Of a DNA stretch of 64,000 nucleotides, positions 37,001 through 52,000 are shown in pieces. Made by a program: the position numbers and the translations under genes. The notes under the pieces are model-generated. The model was not told where the DNA came from and ran no database searches. It worked only from the letters and a program-made list of their open reading frames with translations. The number at the start of each line of letters is the position of its first letter. Position 1 is the first letter of the stretch. The DNA comes from Pontederia crassipes. Its lineage: Eukaryota; Streptophyta; Magnoliopsida; Commelinales; Pontederiaceae. The stretch lies in NCBI GenBank assembly GCA_030549335.1, contig CM060191.1, positions 2,361,001-2,425,000 on the forward strand. The letters are read 5' to 3'.

Positions 37001-40000
37001 TCCATATGAATTGAAAAAAATCCAATTTCACTCCAATATTTGAACGGATCCAGAGGCCGAGATGGATCCGGACGGAATGGGGCAATCCGCTCATGAAGTG
37101 CCAAAAGCTCTGCAAAACGTTGATCTGAAAATGGAGAGCTGAAAAGAGGAGTCCAAGAACCCGTGCTAGGGCTGCCCCTCTCTGACCATGACTCAGCCAC
37201 AGATGCGTCTGGATGTGCAGCCAAAGCCCATAAACGGGGAAAAGGAGCCAGCAAGCGGGCCTCCAGGTAACCAATCATGCTGCCAGAAGGAAAAAGCCTC
37301 CCCGGATCCAAGTGATGGACTCATAAAAGGGCGCACTCTAGGGATTATAGCCATCACTCCCCTCCAGAATGAGGATGCACCACGCGGTAAGATAGGCCTA
37401 GTGTCCCATGATAGATCACGATTGTAGCATGTGAAGAGAACCTCCCGCCATAAGCTGTCCTCGGGCCCCATAATCCCACCCACCCACCGAGCGAGGAGCG
37501 CCCAGTTTGTGGTGCGGAGGTCCCGAACACCCAAACCGCCCTGTGATATGGGTCTGCATATACAACTCCATGCGACTAAGTGAACACGACGAGCGGAACT
37601 GCATCTCTGCGCGGACATCTAGAGCACCGACATGAAGTAGATTGGAAGTGATGAAAGAACGGAACGAAACAGAACAAGACGGCCACCGCTGGAGAGGAGC
37701 TTCGAGCTCCATCCCTGAAGTCTATGCTCAAAGCGCTCGATGACTGATGTCCATCCCCGAGAGCCAATATGACGGTCGGAGAGGGGAAGACCTAAGTATG
37801 TGATCGGTAAGGCCCCCACCGGGGTGTGAAGCTCAGCCGCACAGCTCGAAGAAAGCTCTGCCACCATGCCAAAGGGGATAAAAGAGGACTTGGCATGGTT
37901 GATCTCGAGATTAATCATTCTATTTACTCAACAAAGATTCAAAACTTCCCAAAATCTAGCATCGTGCCTCAAGCGTAGGGTGACAACCCACAAAGCGTTC
38001 TGATCATTGGTTTCTACATATGGAAGTTTTATACTATACTTCTTATTATTTACTTTAATCATGATGCATTTATATATTATTAGACTAATTTTCCTAAATA
38101 AATCATCATTAGGTTAATTTCTGCATGTAAAGCTTCCTTTCTTCTTTTATCTCTTTATTTTGTGTAAAAATTGATAAAGTAGTGTCCTTTTTATTAGTTC
38201 TATTTGCTGCTGCTGTTTTATCTTGTGTACAGGACTATTGATGGCTGGGAGGCACCTTTTGGGGACCACTTTTGCACTAAAAGCCACTTGTCATTTCTGC
38301 TGGAGGAGACTACCTTTTTTACTGCAGCTGTCACATAATATTCCTGCAAAAAAGGTGGACAGATGGCATGCTAGGAGGAAGAGGAACATTCTGATCCCTT
38401 GATCAAAAGGCATCTATGGCCAGTATAAAAGGAGAGGAGGCTGCTGAGAAAAGGGGGCTGGCTGGCTGAGCATTTTTCTAGGGTTTGAGGAGTCTCCAGC
38501 AAGAAAGGAAGGAGGGAAGCTGATGCTGAGAAGTGAAAGTTTGCACTTCTGATTCCTTCTTTGCTTGATTTTTATTTTGAATCTTAGTGATGATTATGGA
38601 GAACTCTTGTTTACATTTATGTGTCATGTTGAAACCAGCCATGTATAGCTAATTTCCTTTGTTTTCTGGGAATGGTTGTGACTTAGAGTTTATCTTGAGA
38701 TGATGCTGGAACCCTATGTTTAATGCTTTATCAGTTCTCTTTATTAAGTTTTTGATATGATTCTGTGATAGGCTTGCTTTGAATGATAAATGCTGAAATG
38801 ATGGTTGAATCTATGGCTGTTTCTACTGAACTGTGTTCTTTCCTTGCTGACCATACTCTGAGAAGAGGTGGTCTCTCCTCATTTTTGTGATTCTCATGAT
38901 CATGTTGTCTAAATAGATGAGTGATAGTATAGCAAATGTGTTATATTGTGGAACCGAGAGCAATGTTGTCAAACTCGTAAATCGGAGTCGACACGGAAAG
39001 TTTAGGTAAACACGTAAAACGTGAGATCGTAGCACGACTCGTCCGATTCTACCGAAATCATATTTTTAATTAAATTAATATTGATTCTGCTTAGAACCTA
39101 ATTTACCTATAAATTAATTATTCAATATGATTTAGAAAATCTAATAATAATTAATGATTAAGCATCTATGATTTAATAAGTTATAATAATTAATTTAAAA
39201 GTTATAATAATTAATAAATTAGCAATACATGACGTGAAAGAGCAGAAAAAAAAAGCATGGAAAAATATGAACAAAAAATAAAATAAAGAGACTGCATTCT
39301 CTCTCCTCCATGAGATTACACGAGTCTTTTCTTGCTGTCAAATCAGAAAAAAAAGGAGACTATCTTCTCTACTCCCACAGAGAGTCTTGAGTAGACAGAA
39401 AAAAAAGGAAAAAGACTGACTGCATTTCTGGCAGAAACCCAAAAATAGTGGACCAAAAAAAAGGACTGCAGGAGAAGAGAGGACGAGTCATTTTTCTGTC
39501 TTGTCCTCCTGCTTGAGCAGTGGTTCTCCTTGTGAGCAGAAGAGGAGAGGGAAGATGGAGAGAGGAGGGAGGAGCGACAGAGAAGAGAGAGGGAAGATGG
39601 AGAGAGGAGGGAGGAGTGAAAGAGGAGAGAGGGAAGATGGAGAGAGGAGGGAGAAGGAGCGAGAGAGGGGCGAACAAATGCTGGCTCTGGTGAGCTGCGG
39701 CATGTGCCGAACAGCGACGGCGAGCAGCAGCGTCGAACAGCACTAGCAGCGACCAGCAGCAGCGGCGAGCAGCAGCAATGGCGGCAAACAGCACCGGCAG
39801 CGCACAGCAGCGGCGAGCAGCAGCAATGGCGGCAAACAGCACCGGCAGCGCACAGCAGCAGCGGCGAGCAGCAGCAATGGCGGAAAACAGCACCGGCAGC
39901 GCACAGCAGCAGCGATGAACAGCAGGCAGCAAACAGTGGACTCGGCGGGACGCCAATTCTACCAATTTTACGAGCAAGCACGCGATTTTATCGCGTGCTG

Positions 40001-43000
40001 GGTGAAAACGATTTTTCTTCCGAGTCAACTCGTTTTTCTTGGGTGACATCGCAAAATTGTCCGATTCCACGAGTTAAATCGCGATTTTGACAACATTGAC
40101 CGAGAGGTTTCTTTTATGCTGAGTTGTAATCTGAGAAGTATCAACTAGCTATTACTCTCTAAATTTGTGGGTAATTAAAGGTTCAAGAATGAATATAAAT
40201 GTTGAGAGTTGAAGTCTTACGAACAGTGAGTTAAAAGAATGTTGAGGAGTCATATTTTTGCTCAGGACACTAACTGAGAGGTTGTGTCCAAAGTCTTCAA
40301 CTTATTTATGTGGGAGTATGTTATTTTCGGTATCAATAGAACCATTGAACTGAATCTTTTATAGATTTCAGCAATCATCTCATACAAAAACTCTAAAAAA
40401 ACTTCCATTCCTAGGAAACTCTTTTCCCACTGGGTTGAATATTTCTACTTTCTGCATAGTTATTTTCTTGTCCTTAAACTAAAATACCAAAAATATCTGC
40501 TCTACCTTTCCTGTTAGAAGCTAGACATCATATTCTGCTGTCAATTCATTTTAGTCTTGTTAACATTCATCTGTCTAATTAAACCAAATTTTATTTTGCT
40601 GCATTTTTATCGGAACTAATAGCTAGTTTGTAAGGCCAATTCTAGACTTTCAAATCTTTGAGGATACGATACCCCGGGCACTACATGATCTGTGCACTTG
40701 CAAATTTGTGAAAGCTAAGGGTTTTTAGAACTTGTTTGAGACCATCAATCCTATTCTCATATTCCTTAAATTACTTGATCCACTCACACCCCTATAACCT
40801 TACACTCATCACGTTCCGAAGCATCCCAAGCGATCGAGCGTTCCGCCAAGTTAATAAGGTACTTCAGTTGTTTTTATGAGATATAGAAACATATTATCAC
40901 CAAGTTAATAATCAAATCAATAGTATGCTTGCTCCAAAAATTGACAACATAAATTACTAGAAGGCAGACCTCCTAAAAGGATCAAAACCCATTCAATTAT
41001 TCACATCAAACATTTGCTCATGAGTCATGACCAAAGACTATTCAGCTCCATTTATCAGTTTTTGCCAAATCAAACCAAATTACCAAAGCACCATATATGT
41101 AAAAAACATCGGAACTTAGTTCAAGTAGCTATAATCATAAAACCAGAAGTAAAATTTAAAAAAAAACAGTTCATCATCTAAAAACGTTCTCCTAAAAATA
41201 TCATCCAAAAACATTAACGAGCTTAAGTTCTTTGAGAAAGAAAGAGCCTAAGTTTTAATAGCACTGACATTACATGTCATCACGATACATAAGTAAAGCC
41301 AAACAAGAATTTGAGCAATGCATATGAAGTTCCATAATTAGTTTGGAATGACTAACTCACTTGAGAGGATATGCCAAAACACGTTGGCCTAAAGTAACAA
41401 AGCTGGTTTCTTGATTTGACATGAACATGGCCAATGATGACACACTGCAAGAAGACCAATAAAAAATGAAATAACAATTAAGCCATCAATCCTATGACAA
41501 GACAAATACAGAAAAGAGAGAATAAAATCAACCTTCCAGTAAAAACATGCTCCCTGACACCAAGAATTGTTGGGGCTCGGAGATCATGATTCCCATGGAA
41601 TTCTTCAAGAAGATTTCTCATTTTTATAGCCTCTTCCAGGTAATTGTCCTGCATGCGCAAATTAATGTTCATCACTTAAAGCATAAAGTGGCCGGCACTA
41701 GTAATTTTGAACATAAGAGATTCTATAGAGCCACATCTAGAAAATTAAATAACCAGAGATTCCTGCTGAACCATTTCTTTGTAATACACCCAATTTTTGC
41801 ACTTATTCTTATATCTTCAGTTTTATATTCAATTGGATGTAAAAAGTTATTGTGTGAACTGCATGATCAGTATCAAAGGCCTGATGAAGCTAATCAGCTG
41901 TGTTAATTTGCCACAAAAAAATTCTTTGTTTCATTCAGTGGGTTAGAAAAAACATAATTTTTCCTCTTGGGAAAGAATGAAATCAGATCCAAATTTCAGA
42001 TAAAGAAAGGAAAAAATGCACTACTTAGCTGGGGATCTATCTGCAACAGAAACAATAAAACAACATCAATAGTTATTCTTCTTTTTTAACGAAGAAAGGA
42101 TGCTATCTAAATATAGTAGACATCGAAAAATATTACAACCATATATAGGATTTAAAAAATATGTGCATGTATGACAGTATGAGGAAACCAAAAAACGGTA
42201 TCCATATGAGCCAGGCCACAAAAAGAGCTATGCGAATCCCCACGGGTGGATAAGAAATGAGGCATGGCTAAGAATATCGCCAGCAGTGATCTCCAACCCC
42301 GGCTGCCCCGTCTGTACAGTGCTCGTAATGACGTCTAAAAGGCTGAATGCTGAAAGGTCCAACTTGGTATATCAATAGTTATTCTGTTTGTGCCTAATGT
42401 CCCGAAAATCAAACGTCTAGTTGTTACAAGATTGAAAGTCATATGATTATTGTGGAATTAACATATAAAAGATGGAAAGGAAGATATCAAACAGTAAAGT
42501 GCAATGTTCTTATAGGCCATTGCTACCTAAGAAAGCATAATGTTTTGATATTGAAACAGAATTCAACGGATTTAAGGACTCCCATGAAAAGAATTCATCA
42601 ACAAAAACAAACATTCAATAGAAGGAATCCACAAATAACCTGATTCATATCAATTGTTTGGATAGCCTCTCCACGTGTAAAGATTATAGCATGATTCTGG
42701 TTTTCAGGTTTCCCTTCTCCAAGTTTGGGATCTCCAGGAAGCTTGATGGAAAATATTTCCTGAACACGTGAAGCTCAAAATCACAAGTACTTCTCAAGAT
42801 ATTGATCAGTCTCAAAATCACAGATGATCAGTCTCAAAAAAAAAAAAAAACAGATGATCAGAACATTTTTTTATAAGATATTGTCAACATGCCATCATTA
42901 GGACCATGACAAGCATGCAAACAGAGGGAACTGCTTCTGGTGAAATTTTAAACAAAGCAAAAAACGACAAAAATAACTTAATAAATTTATCATGGAAAAA

Positions 43001-46000
43001 GATGGTGGATTCATTTTTTTATAATGCCATCAACGGAATCAGACTACCCTTGTTTAATTAAAAAAAGCAGGACAAAAATAAAAACAAATCACTAAAGTTG
43101 ATATTAGACACACAAGTGGTGAATAAAATATCAAAGTGATCAATTAAGAAACAGATAAAGATGACGAAAAGCTGCTATCAGAAAAACTGGTGAGTCCAGC
43201 CAATCAATTACTTTATACCTGGTCCTTTCCATGAACATCTGCTTTCACAAGCTTCGAATAGAATTCTTTTGTAATCTTTCCATCAGCACCTGTTATTTCC
43301 TCGGAGTGTATGAAAGCAACCCGAAGTGCCTCATTTCTAAAGTCAAACAAAAGAAGAAAAACATCATATGGGTGATCACTGATAGTTAGCACTTGAAATT
43401 CAGTGTAAACACAATCAGTTTTCTATGTATAATTCATCCATTGATCATCATTTTTATCGTTGTTAATACTTGAAAGCATCTTTACATTGATCTAGGCACT
43501 CTTTTTCTCTTTTCACTTCTTATTATTACATTATTATGTTGGCTGCTGTTTGATTTGGCCTACAGAATTAGGCTGCTGCTGAGGAAGAAAATATGAAGTC
43601 GGACCACAATTTTGAAGCTGCCAAGTGTCCAAAGACAACAACCTCTTTTGCAGCTCTTTTGAAACGAATATTCTGACGGAAAAGCTGAAGGACAGATGGC
43701 AGGGAGTGATTGAAAATTTCTGATTTTAGATCAAAGGGCAAACAAAGGTATTATATAAAGAGGATAGCTGCTGTAGAAGACATTGGATTTCTTGGGAGAA
43801 GGGGATAAGCAAAAGGCAGCGAGAAAAAAGAAGGAAGAAGAGAGCTTTGGTGAGTATTTTTTTCCTGATTCCAAACTTGAATTGAATTGCTGCCAGTTGT
43901 ACTTGTTTTCAGTTCTGCAATGAATTTCTGTTAAAGAGCAGCTATTTTTATGCTCTTGGGGAGAGAAATAGTCTAAAGTGCTATTATGGTTGGGGAATAG
44001 AATTATTTTAATATTATTAATGATATCAGCTCTAATTTGCTAATTTGTGTGCTGTAAAGATTGGATGCTGTGATTGTTAAATGTGTATTGAAATGGAAGC
44101 TAAGATGCAATCTCTTCTCTTCTTCAGAAAGGAAATAGAAACATTTGATATTTGCAATCAAGTTTTGATGTTATATCTCTTTGTGGACAGTTTGAATTCT
44201 TTATGCATCTGATGATTATCTTCTGAAACAGTTGCTACACAGGTTGATCATTCTTGTAAGACTGAAATGCCACATTCCCTGTTATGCTGATATCTGAGAA
44301 GATATCAACAGCAATCCATTCTAGGAGATATATGTTGATTACTACTACTTCTTTTGTAGTAAATCAGTTCTATTCCTGGACTGTCTCAAATGATTTTGTT
44401 CTCTACAGATTTCTACAAGATCTCATTTGGATGCTTTCCTGAAACAGCCTAGCTAATTACCTATGAGAATATGATTTTTGAAACAATGCACTGTGAGAGC
44501 AGTTTTTCTTAAAACTAGATTCAGTTCTTAAATTGTATTCCCACTGTTTTAAGTCCATTCAAATTAATACTTCAGATGAAACCCCTCCCTAAGAAACCTT
44601 CGCCAATCCTTCTCAAAGAAAAAGAAACCTTCGCCAATTGTTTGGATCTCTTTCTAATTCTTCTGTTTATTTTGTTTATCTTCAGCTTTAGTTCATCTAT
44701 TATAAAATCCCAAAAAAATAGCTTAATTCATTCAGTTTTATGTCTCAATCAACATTTTTTAACTTACCCTTCATTTTGTTTAACTTTTAACACATGTTAG
44801 TTTAGATTTGTTTAGATAGTGTCAAATCACAATGGATAATCTACTATGATCAGTATACTTGCAGTTGAAAGTAGTTAACGGAAAACAAATTGAGTGTTCC
44901 ATATGACCATATCCATTCATTTACGTATAATCATATATAACCCTCGCACTCATCAACGGGAAATAAGCATGGCATGCATTCCAAGAACTCAATAGTACAA
45001 TAACAGGGGGTTAACTATAATGGTACAGAACTAGCCAACACTCATTTACTGCCATCAATGAAAGACATTCTACAGGTTTCTTTATATAAATGCCAAAAGA
45101 CAGTCTTAAACACTGCTATCAGTTGAGGCATGCCTAAAGGAATAAGAATGTGCAATGATGTCCTAGCACAGCAGGGAAATATGGCCGGAGAAATATGAGA
45201 GAGTAAACAGTGGACTATCCCTGTTTATAAGGATGAGATCAAGACAATTATAAAGGGCAAGAGAAAAAAGAATATTCACATATAATGATCTCGCTGCACA
45301 AACAAAGGTCCCCAGGAAATATCTTTGTGATAGTGGAAGTGGCAGACCATGATATGGAAAGTAACCAATGGTGTCCATTCACAGGACAAAAGATATTTTA
45401 AATTCCTCTCTTCATTGAACTCAATTAGGCATTCTTCTCACACGAGAGAAATGAATATAAATACTGTCAGGTGATATGACAAAAGAAAAATCCGATCATG
45501 TGAGACCTGTAAACCATTACAGGCATATTATCCCAAGCAGCCTGAAAATAACCTCATACCAACCTAATAGAAATGATAGATGTGATAAAACAAATGTGTA
45601 AATTACAATCTTGAAACTCCATGTTCTACATTAAGAACATCACATACTCGTTCACGCATAAATTCCTGAACACAAAAAACTTTGGTGTTGTACATTAGAA
45701 AAAGGGAGGAAGAAGCTATAGAATATCCACACCAACCAAAGAACTAAATGTGTAAGGATAAAAAAGAGTACAACAGCATCAAAATTCATGCCATTTACTA
45801 ATAATGATTCACATGTCAAAAAAAATAATAGGAAAAAAGAGAGTCAAACAAGAATTGAACCTTTGCATCAGAAGTGCAATATCAGCTGCTTCTGGAGCCT
45901 TTTTCTGTTTCTGCTGCCCATAAATTTGACATGAAACCACGTAAGTAAATTTAAGATCAGCTTGGGCACGTGAATCTGGAGATAATTCATAGCCTTGTAT

Positions 46001-49000
46001 GTTGATGTAATCAATCCCAGAATAACCATCTTCAATTCCTGCAATTTTATTGACCAAATTCATAGAGCTGACTTAAAGGTAAAGAAAACAACAGGCTACA
46101 ATCAAGTTTAGTGACATAAGAGCATCCACAAAAATATGGTAATGTTCGGACCTTGGACTATTGAATAAATACATCGAGAAACTATTAATCAAAAGCTATA
46201 CAAGTAAAATTCTTAAAAAAAAAGATAAGTAAAGCATAAACAACATCCAGACGCATGACTCCTAGGAGTATAAGGTACCTCCAAGATACCGTCTTTCCAA
46301 ATAGCTTTGCAGCATAAGAGCCCTTCTATAATACATCATACCACGCACTGTCAAAGTAAGACATGAAGTGTTGTCACACAATGCACAAAAATATCACTTC
46401 AGAACAAAATTGAAGAGCTAAGGAGATTAAGCGAAAGGATAAAACCAAACATAGATGTTAAAGCATGTTCAGAAAACTAATTTATAATACAATACAACAA
46501 CAACAACAAACAACAACAAAGCCTTATCCCACTAGGTGGGGTCGGCTACATGGATCATACGACGCCTGATCCATGTTCATGAGATTCGACAGGATTTTAC
46601 GCTGGCTGTCGGGGCCTAACACAACTCTCCTCCTTTATCCGGGCTTGGGACCGGCTATAAAACATAGGCGGAGTTTCCTACTTCAGTGTTACCAATCACA
46701 AGTTTTGCATCAGGATAGCGGGACTTTAGCTCTAAAAGTTGCTTAAGTTTCAAAGGTCTATACCATCTAAGTCCACCAAAGCCATGCAAGCAAAGAGGCA
46801 AATTCTTCTTCAACGTAAGCTCTGGTGGAAAAATAAGTTCCTTGTCACCATATGAGCTTCCATCAACTTCGTCAAATGAAACAGGTCCATTTTTTCTAAT
46901 ACAATCTAACAAAAAAATCTAGAGAGAGAAAGGGAAGCTAGTTCAATTCCCGTGTATTCAGGTAGTTGGCAACCTGCAACAATGACACACTGACCTGTTC
47001 TGGCTAATGTCTGCCCCCGATATGATACCCAAAACCGCAGCTCCAATATGTCATTTGGGTTATCTTTAATACGACCAATACGTTCTAAGAAATTTTCCCA
47101 TTCATCTGTAAAAAAGGAAAATTTGTCATGTAGCACATAGAGAAACAAAAGATAAAATTAAAAATACGAATATCATCACATTTACATTACACCATAGCAG
47201 GCATTTGAAATTAGCCTTGTAATACAAATTGGCCACAACTTTTATACTAGTGGATTACTATTTATTAGCCCTCCCTTATCATCCTTTTCTCACTAAAAAA
47301 ATTGAGTTGTCATTTCATGCACCCTTGACAACATATGAACCATGCTGTGGTTATGGTGAACAAACAGAAAAGGCAGATGGCCAAGCAAGTAGAATGACGA
47401 CAATATAAAAATATTATGATATGTCGTGCACCGATTACGTATATTACTTTTCTCACAAAGGGTTACATATAATAATCAACATTTATCCATAGATAACAAG
47501 CGGGCCCATCTTTTCTGTAATAATAATAAATGGTAATATGATTGTTTTTTACCTTTTCATGTCTTTTGCATACAACTTCTCAAAATAATGAATGTTTGTT
47601 ATTATTAAGAAGCATTCATCTGGGGAATGTTGGCAAACAGAAAAGAATTACATGAGGAATGATGAATTACTTTCAACTTTCAAGTTGCAACGTATCTAAA
47701 GCTCAAAGAAATAGTTATTGATCATCACCTGGGAAAATTTTCTGAAGATAGAAAAGAATGGAGATGCCATCTTCATTCTCATCCCGGAGTTCTGAATAAC
47801 TATATAGTACAGTTTCACTATAGTATGGAGTAAAGACACTGCATTTGAAAAGAACAAATATCTTTAATGAAAACATTAATATGAAAATGAATGATCATGA
47901 AAAGCTAAAGTTTTGACTTGAGAAGTTACCTAAATGGTATCATCTTTGAAACAGGTACTGCTGAAGGCATGTTCATGAACAAAGAATTCGTAAAGAACTG
48001 TAATCTTCTTCTAGCTTCTAAATTCTTAGGAATGTTGGCAGAAGAATCTTTTACAGTTAGAAGCAAGTGCAGACGTTTTACTTGTTCCTTCTGTGAAAGA
48101 AAAGAATAATAAGATCAAAGAGAAATTGCTAGTCAAAGTCAATGTTAAAATAGAAAAAAAAAACTCATACAATTTCTGCTTGTTTGGGCCAAGATATGTT
48201 AGAAAAGAGGCGGCCTTCGCTTATCGCTCTAGACAAAATTTGCCAAGTACCAAACTGTTCACTGAGAACGATGAGCTCAATAAGATATGAAGCAGTGGCT
48301 TTATAATGGATCACATAATGCAAGTACAAACAATGATCTCGATATTGCATAATACCTGAGGTTTTGTGATAAAAACTCACGAGTAATAACATCATACAAA
48401 TCATAAATAGCTTTTGAAGCACCTTGTCCTGGAGTCTCATCCCATATCTGTAAAATGTTTGAGCCAATTCCTAAAAAAGAGTGAACAAAAAAAAAAGAAG
48501 AAAAGAATAATCCAAAAACCTGACAATTGCTGCAATTTTATCAAACTGAAATCTAGCACAGTTGTGCAGGAAAAAATACTCAGAAGTAATATCAAGGAAA
48601 GAAGTTCACAAATACAGAAACAACGATATTTGAACATAAGATATAACACAACATAAAGAAGAAAAAATTATCACTTAAATTTATTCTTTCAACATTTATA
48701 CTTCACATGGAAGAGGTGTTAGTCTAAACACAAGTGCAATTAATATGCCATCATGAAATATCAGAAACTAAAACCTCACAGTTACAACCAAAACCTCCTC
48801 GTGTCTGTGTCTACGGATCCAGGAGGCAGAGGACCCCTCCCTTAGCTATCTGGACCACGGACCAACACGATTTTAAGTGAAGACTTTATTTGGGGAGTGG
48901 ATAAGTTATCTGTAGTGTGGTGGTGTCTTCTTGTTTTCATGGCCTAACTTATAATGCTTTCGCTGGTCTTTCTTGTTTTAGAACTTCTTTATAATCCCTC

Positions 49001-52000
49001 TTTAGATTAATGAAACCTATGTACGATTGCCACCTTGCTAATCATCCTTTCTTGTTTGAAAAAAACAATCTGGCGGTTAAACTTGTTACTTTAGCTAATA
49101 AATATGTTTGAATAAGAACAATAAGAGTTGAAACTGATTTTTTTCTAAAAATAAGTAGTTTACTCTTTGGATAAAGTGCTGGTAAATTATATATATACAC
49201 ATTTTGGCAGCATGGCTGGTCCCCTGGGGGCCCACTCGCGGAGGCTTTCCAGACCGCATGCATTGGTAGTGCATCCTAACGCGACAGTGGCAGAAACTTG
49301 GTCAGAGACCGATGACCCCGGCTTTGACTCTTGGACCCCTCTTCATATCAACCCTCTCACATCAGCGCTTCACCGAACTTCTGGCGTTCCACCAGAGGTC
49401 ACCCCCTTCCAGCCCGACCACTCTAGGTCTGACGGTACTGGTCGGCACGGCGCCTCTGCATCCATTTTCTTCGCGAGACAGTGGCACCAGGGACTTCAGG
49501 AGGCATTGCAGGCTCATCGAGCGATTCTGGCACTGAAAGTCAAGATCTTTGCTTGGCTTATGCGGCGAGACCGCAGGACGTACAGGGCGAAATGGGCACC
49601 CCACATCGACACATCCTATGTTTTTTCTTTGCTCTCTTCAAGAGCACACACTTGTATATGATTCTCATTTCATGGTTATATATATCCCTGGATGACAACC
49701 ACATAACCTAGCAGTCATCCTTTTTCCTATCAAAATATATATACATACACACACACATATATATATATATGAGATTAATGAGGGTGTAACACCCTTTAGG
49801 TGTAGCTTTGCGTAACATCTAAATCATCAAACAGTCCAGATCAACCTAAATCCTCTCATTTCATGGTTATATATATCCCTGGAGGACAACCACATAACTA
49901 GCAGTCATCCTTTTTCCCATCAATATATATATATATATATGAGATTAATGAGGGTGTAACACCCTTTAGGTGTAGCTTTGTGTAACATCTAAATCATCAA
50001 ACAGTCCAGATCAACCTAAATCCTCTCCCCTCCCCTCAGACCGCTGCCCCCCATCACCCCCGCGAACGCCGGCCAACAGCTCCACCTTCCCCACCATTGC
50101 GAGCACCAACCGACAGCCCTCATCTTCCCCACCCTCATGAGTGCCGGTCGGCGACCGCCAATGTCCCCGACGCCTTGCGACCTCCCCTCCTCTTCCCTTC
50201 GTCTTCCACTCCGACGCCCTATCGTATCTTGCAAGCACCGGCCGTCGAAGATGTCTCTGGATGGGGGCGGACAACCTCGAGGAGGAAATGAATCATCGCC
50301 GGATGGGGGAGGTCGAGGGTGGTGCTCGCAAGGAATCGTCGATTCCCATATGGATCGCCGGCAGGTCGCCGTAGGGCGCAGATAGTCATTAGTGGATTTC
50401 CGGATGAGGATGTCGTAGGGGATCGGGGCTGGACTCGCAGGCGATCAGAAGCAGAGTGGGAGGAGAGCGCTTGCAAATGGACTGTTCAATTAGATCCAGG
50501 CGATTTCATCTGGACCGTTGGATCAAATGTTACACCCAAGGGGTGGTACCGGTGTTGTCAAAAACGCGTGTTAACTCGTAAAAGCGTACGATTTTTTTTC
50601 TCAAAAAAAAAGCGTACGATTTTACGTCTTCACCTTTGCATTTTCGTGCTCGATCTCACCTGGAAACGTTTTTGGCCAGCACGCCGTAGAATCGCGTGCT
50701 GGCCCGTAAGATCGGTGGAGACGCACGACTCCACCGATCCCACAATACTTTTTTTTTATGTTTTATAAGCGTGATGGGTACACATCTCTTTTTGTTTGCT
50801 GTCTGCTGCTGTGCCCTGTCGCCGCCACCACTGCTGTCCTGTTGCCGCCACTCAATGCTGCTGTCGCCGCCACCACTGCTGTCCTGTTGCCGCCACTCAC
50901 TGCTGCTGTCACCGCCACCACTGCTGTCCTGCTGTCGCCGCTCACTTCTGCTGTCGCCGCCATTTGCTCTTGCTGCTTCCACCGACGCGCTGCTAACCTA
51001 ATGCTGCCACCACTGATCTAACAGGTTCCTCCCCCTCCCTCTCTCGTGCTTTCTCTTTCTCTCCCTCTCCCTTTCTCTTCTCGCACTCTCTCCCTTTCTC
51101 TTTCTTCCCTCGTTCTCTCTCGCCCTTTCTCTTTTCCTCCCCTCTCCCTCTATCTCTTTCTCTCCCTCTCCCTCTCCCTTTCTCTTCCCGTGCCCTCCCC
51201 CTTTCTCTTTCTCCCCTCTTCGTCTCTCGCCCTTTCTCTTTTCCTCCCTCTTCATCTCCCTTTCTCTTCCCGCACTGGAATATGTTTTTTTTCCTCCTTT
51301 TCTCTTTCTCTCAGTCTCCCTTTCTCTCTACAAATCGAAGCAGGTTCTTTTTTTTCCACGAACCCAATAGTTCTCCCCATTGGTGGACAAGGGTCTTGGC
51401 TACCTTTTTTTTATTTTCTATTATGTTATAAATTTAAAACATTTTTATATCTATACTATGGTTAATATTTGCTTAATAAAGTGGAATCATCAATTGCTTT
51501 TAATATTCTGAATTTATTAGTGTTAATTTTTTATATATTAAACTCCGCCTATGTTTTATAGCCGGTTCCAAGCCCGGATAAAGGAGGAGGGTTGTGTTAG
51601 GCCCCGACAGCCAGCGTAAAACTCTATCGAATCTCATGAACATGGATCAACGAATAGAGCGGAATGGCGTCGTATGATCCATGTAGCCGACCCCACTTAG
51701 TGGGATAAGACTTTGTTGTTGTTGTTGTGGTAATTTTTTATATATTAATAATGAAAGTTATTTATTGATGTGTTAATTTTTCATGAATGAATTATATTGA
51801 TGTGTCTGTTATTCTGTTATTATTACAATTTGTTAAGGTCATGAATTTATATATATATAAATATATATATAACTAAATAGGTATGAATATCATGAAGTGT
51901 GATGTTAAAATTAGAAATTTGGACATGTAATATTGCATTTTGTACTTATTAGTTCAAAGATAATTTGCATCTCACTACTAATATCATGATTTGTATATAT

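Noticed and set aside
45609-45668. An exon-like stretch on the minus strand with a TTCAG acceptor, reading [20 protein letters not shown].
   Set aside because: The CalS frame joins exons 45861-46038 and 43219-43336 perfectly without it and the peptide does not fit the family. A captured fragment cannot be excluded but has no match I recognise.
48775-49070. A possible second LINE type, with a tail ending TTGTTTGAAAAAAA.
   Set aside because: The 3' tail style is suggestive, but no coding block or duplication could be identified.
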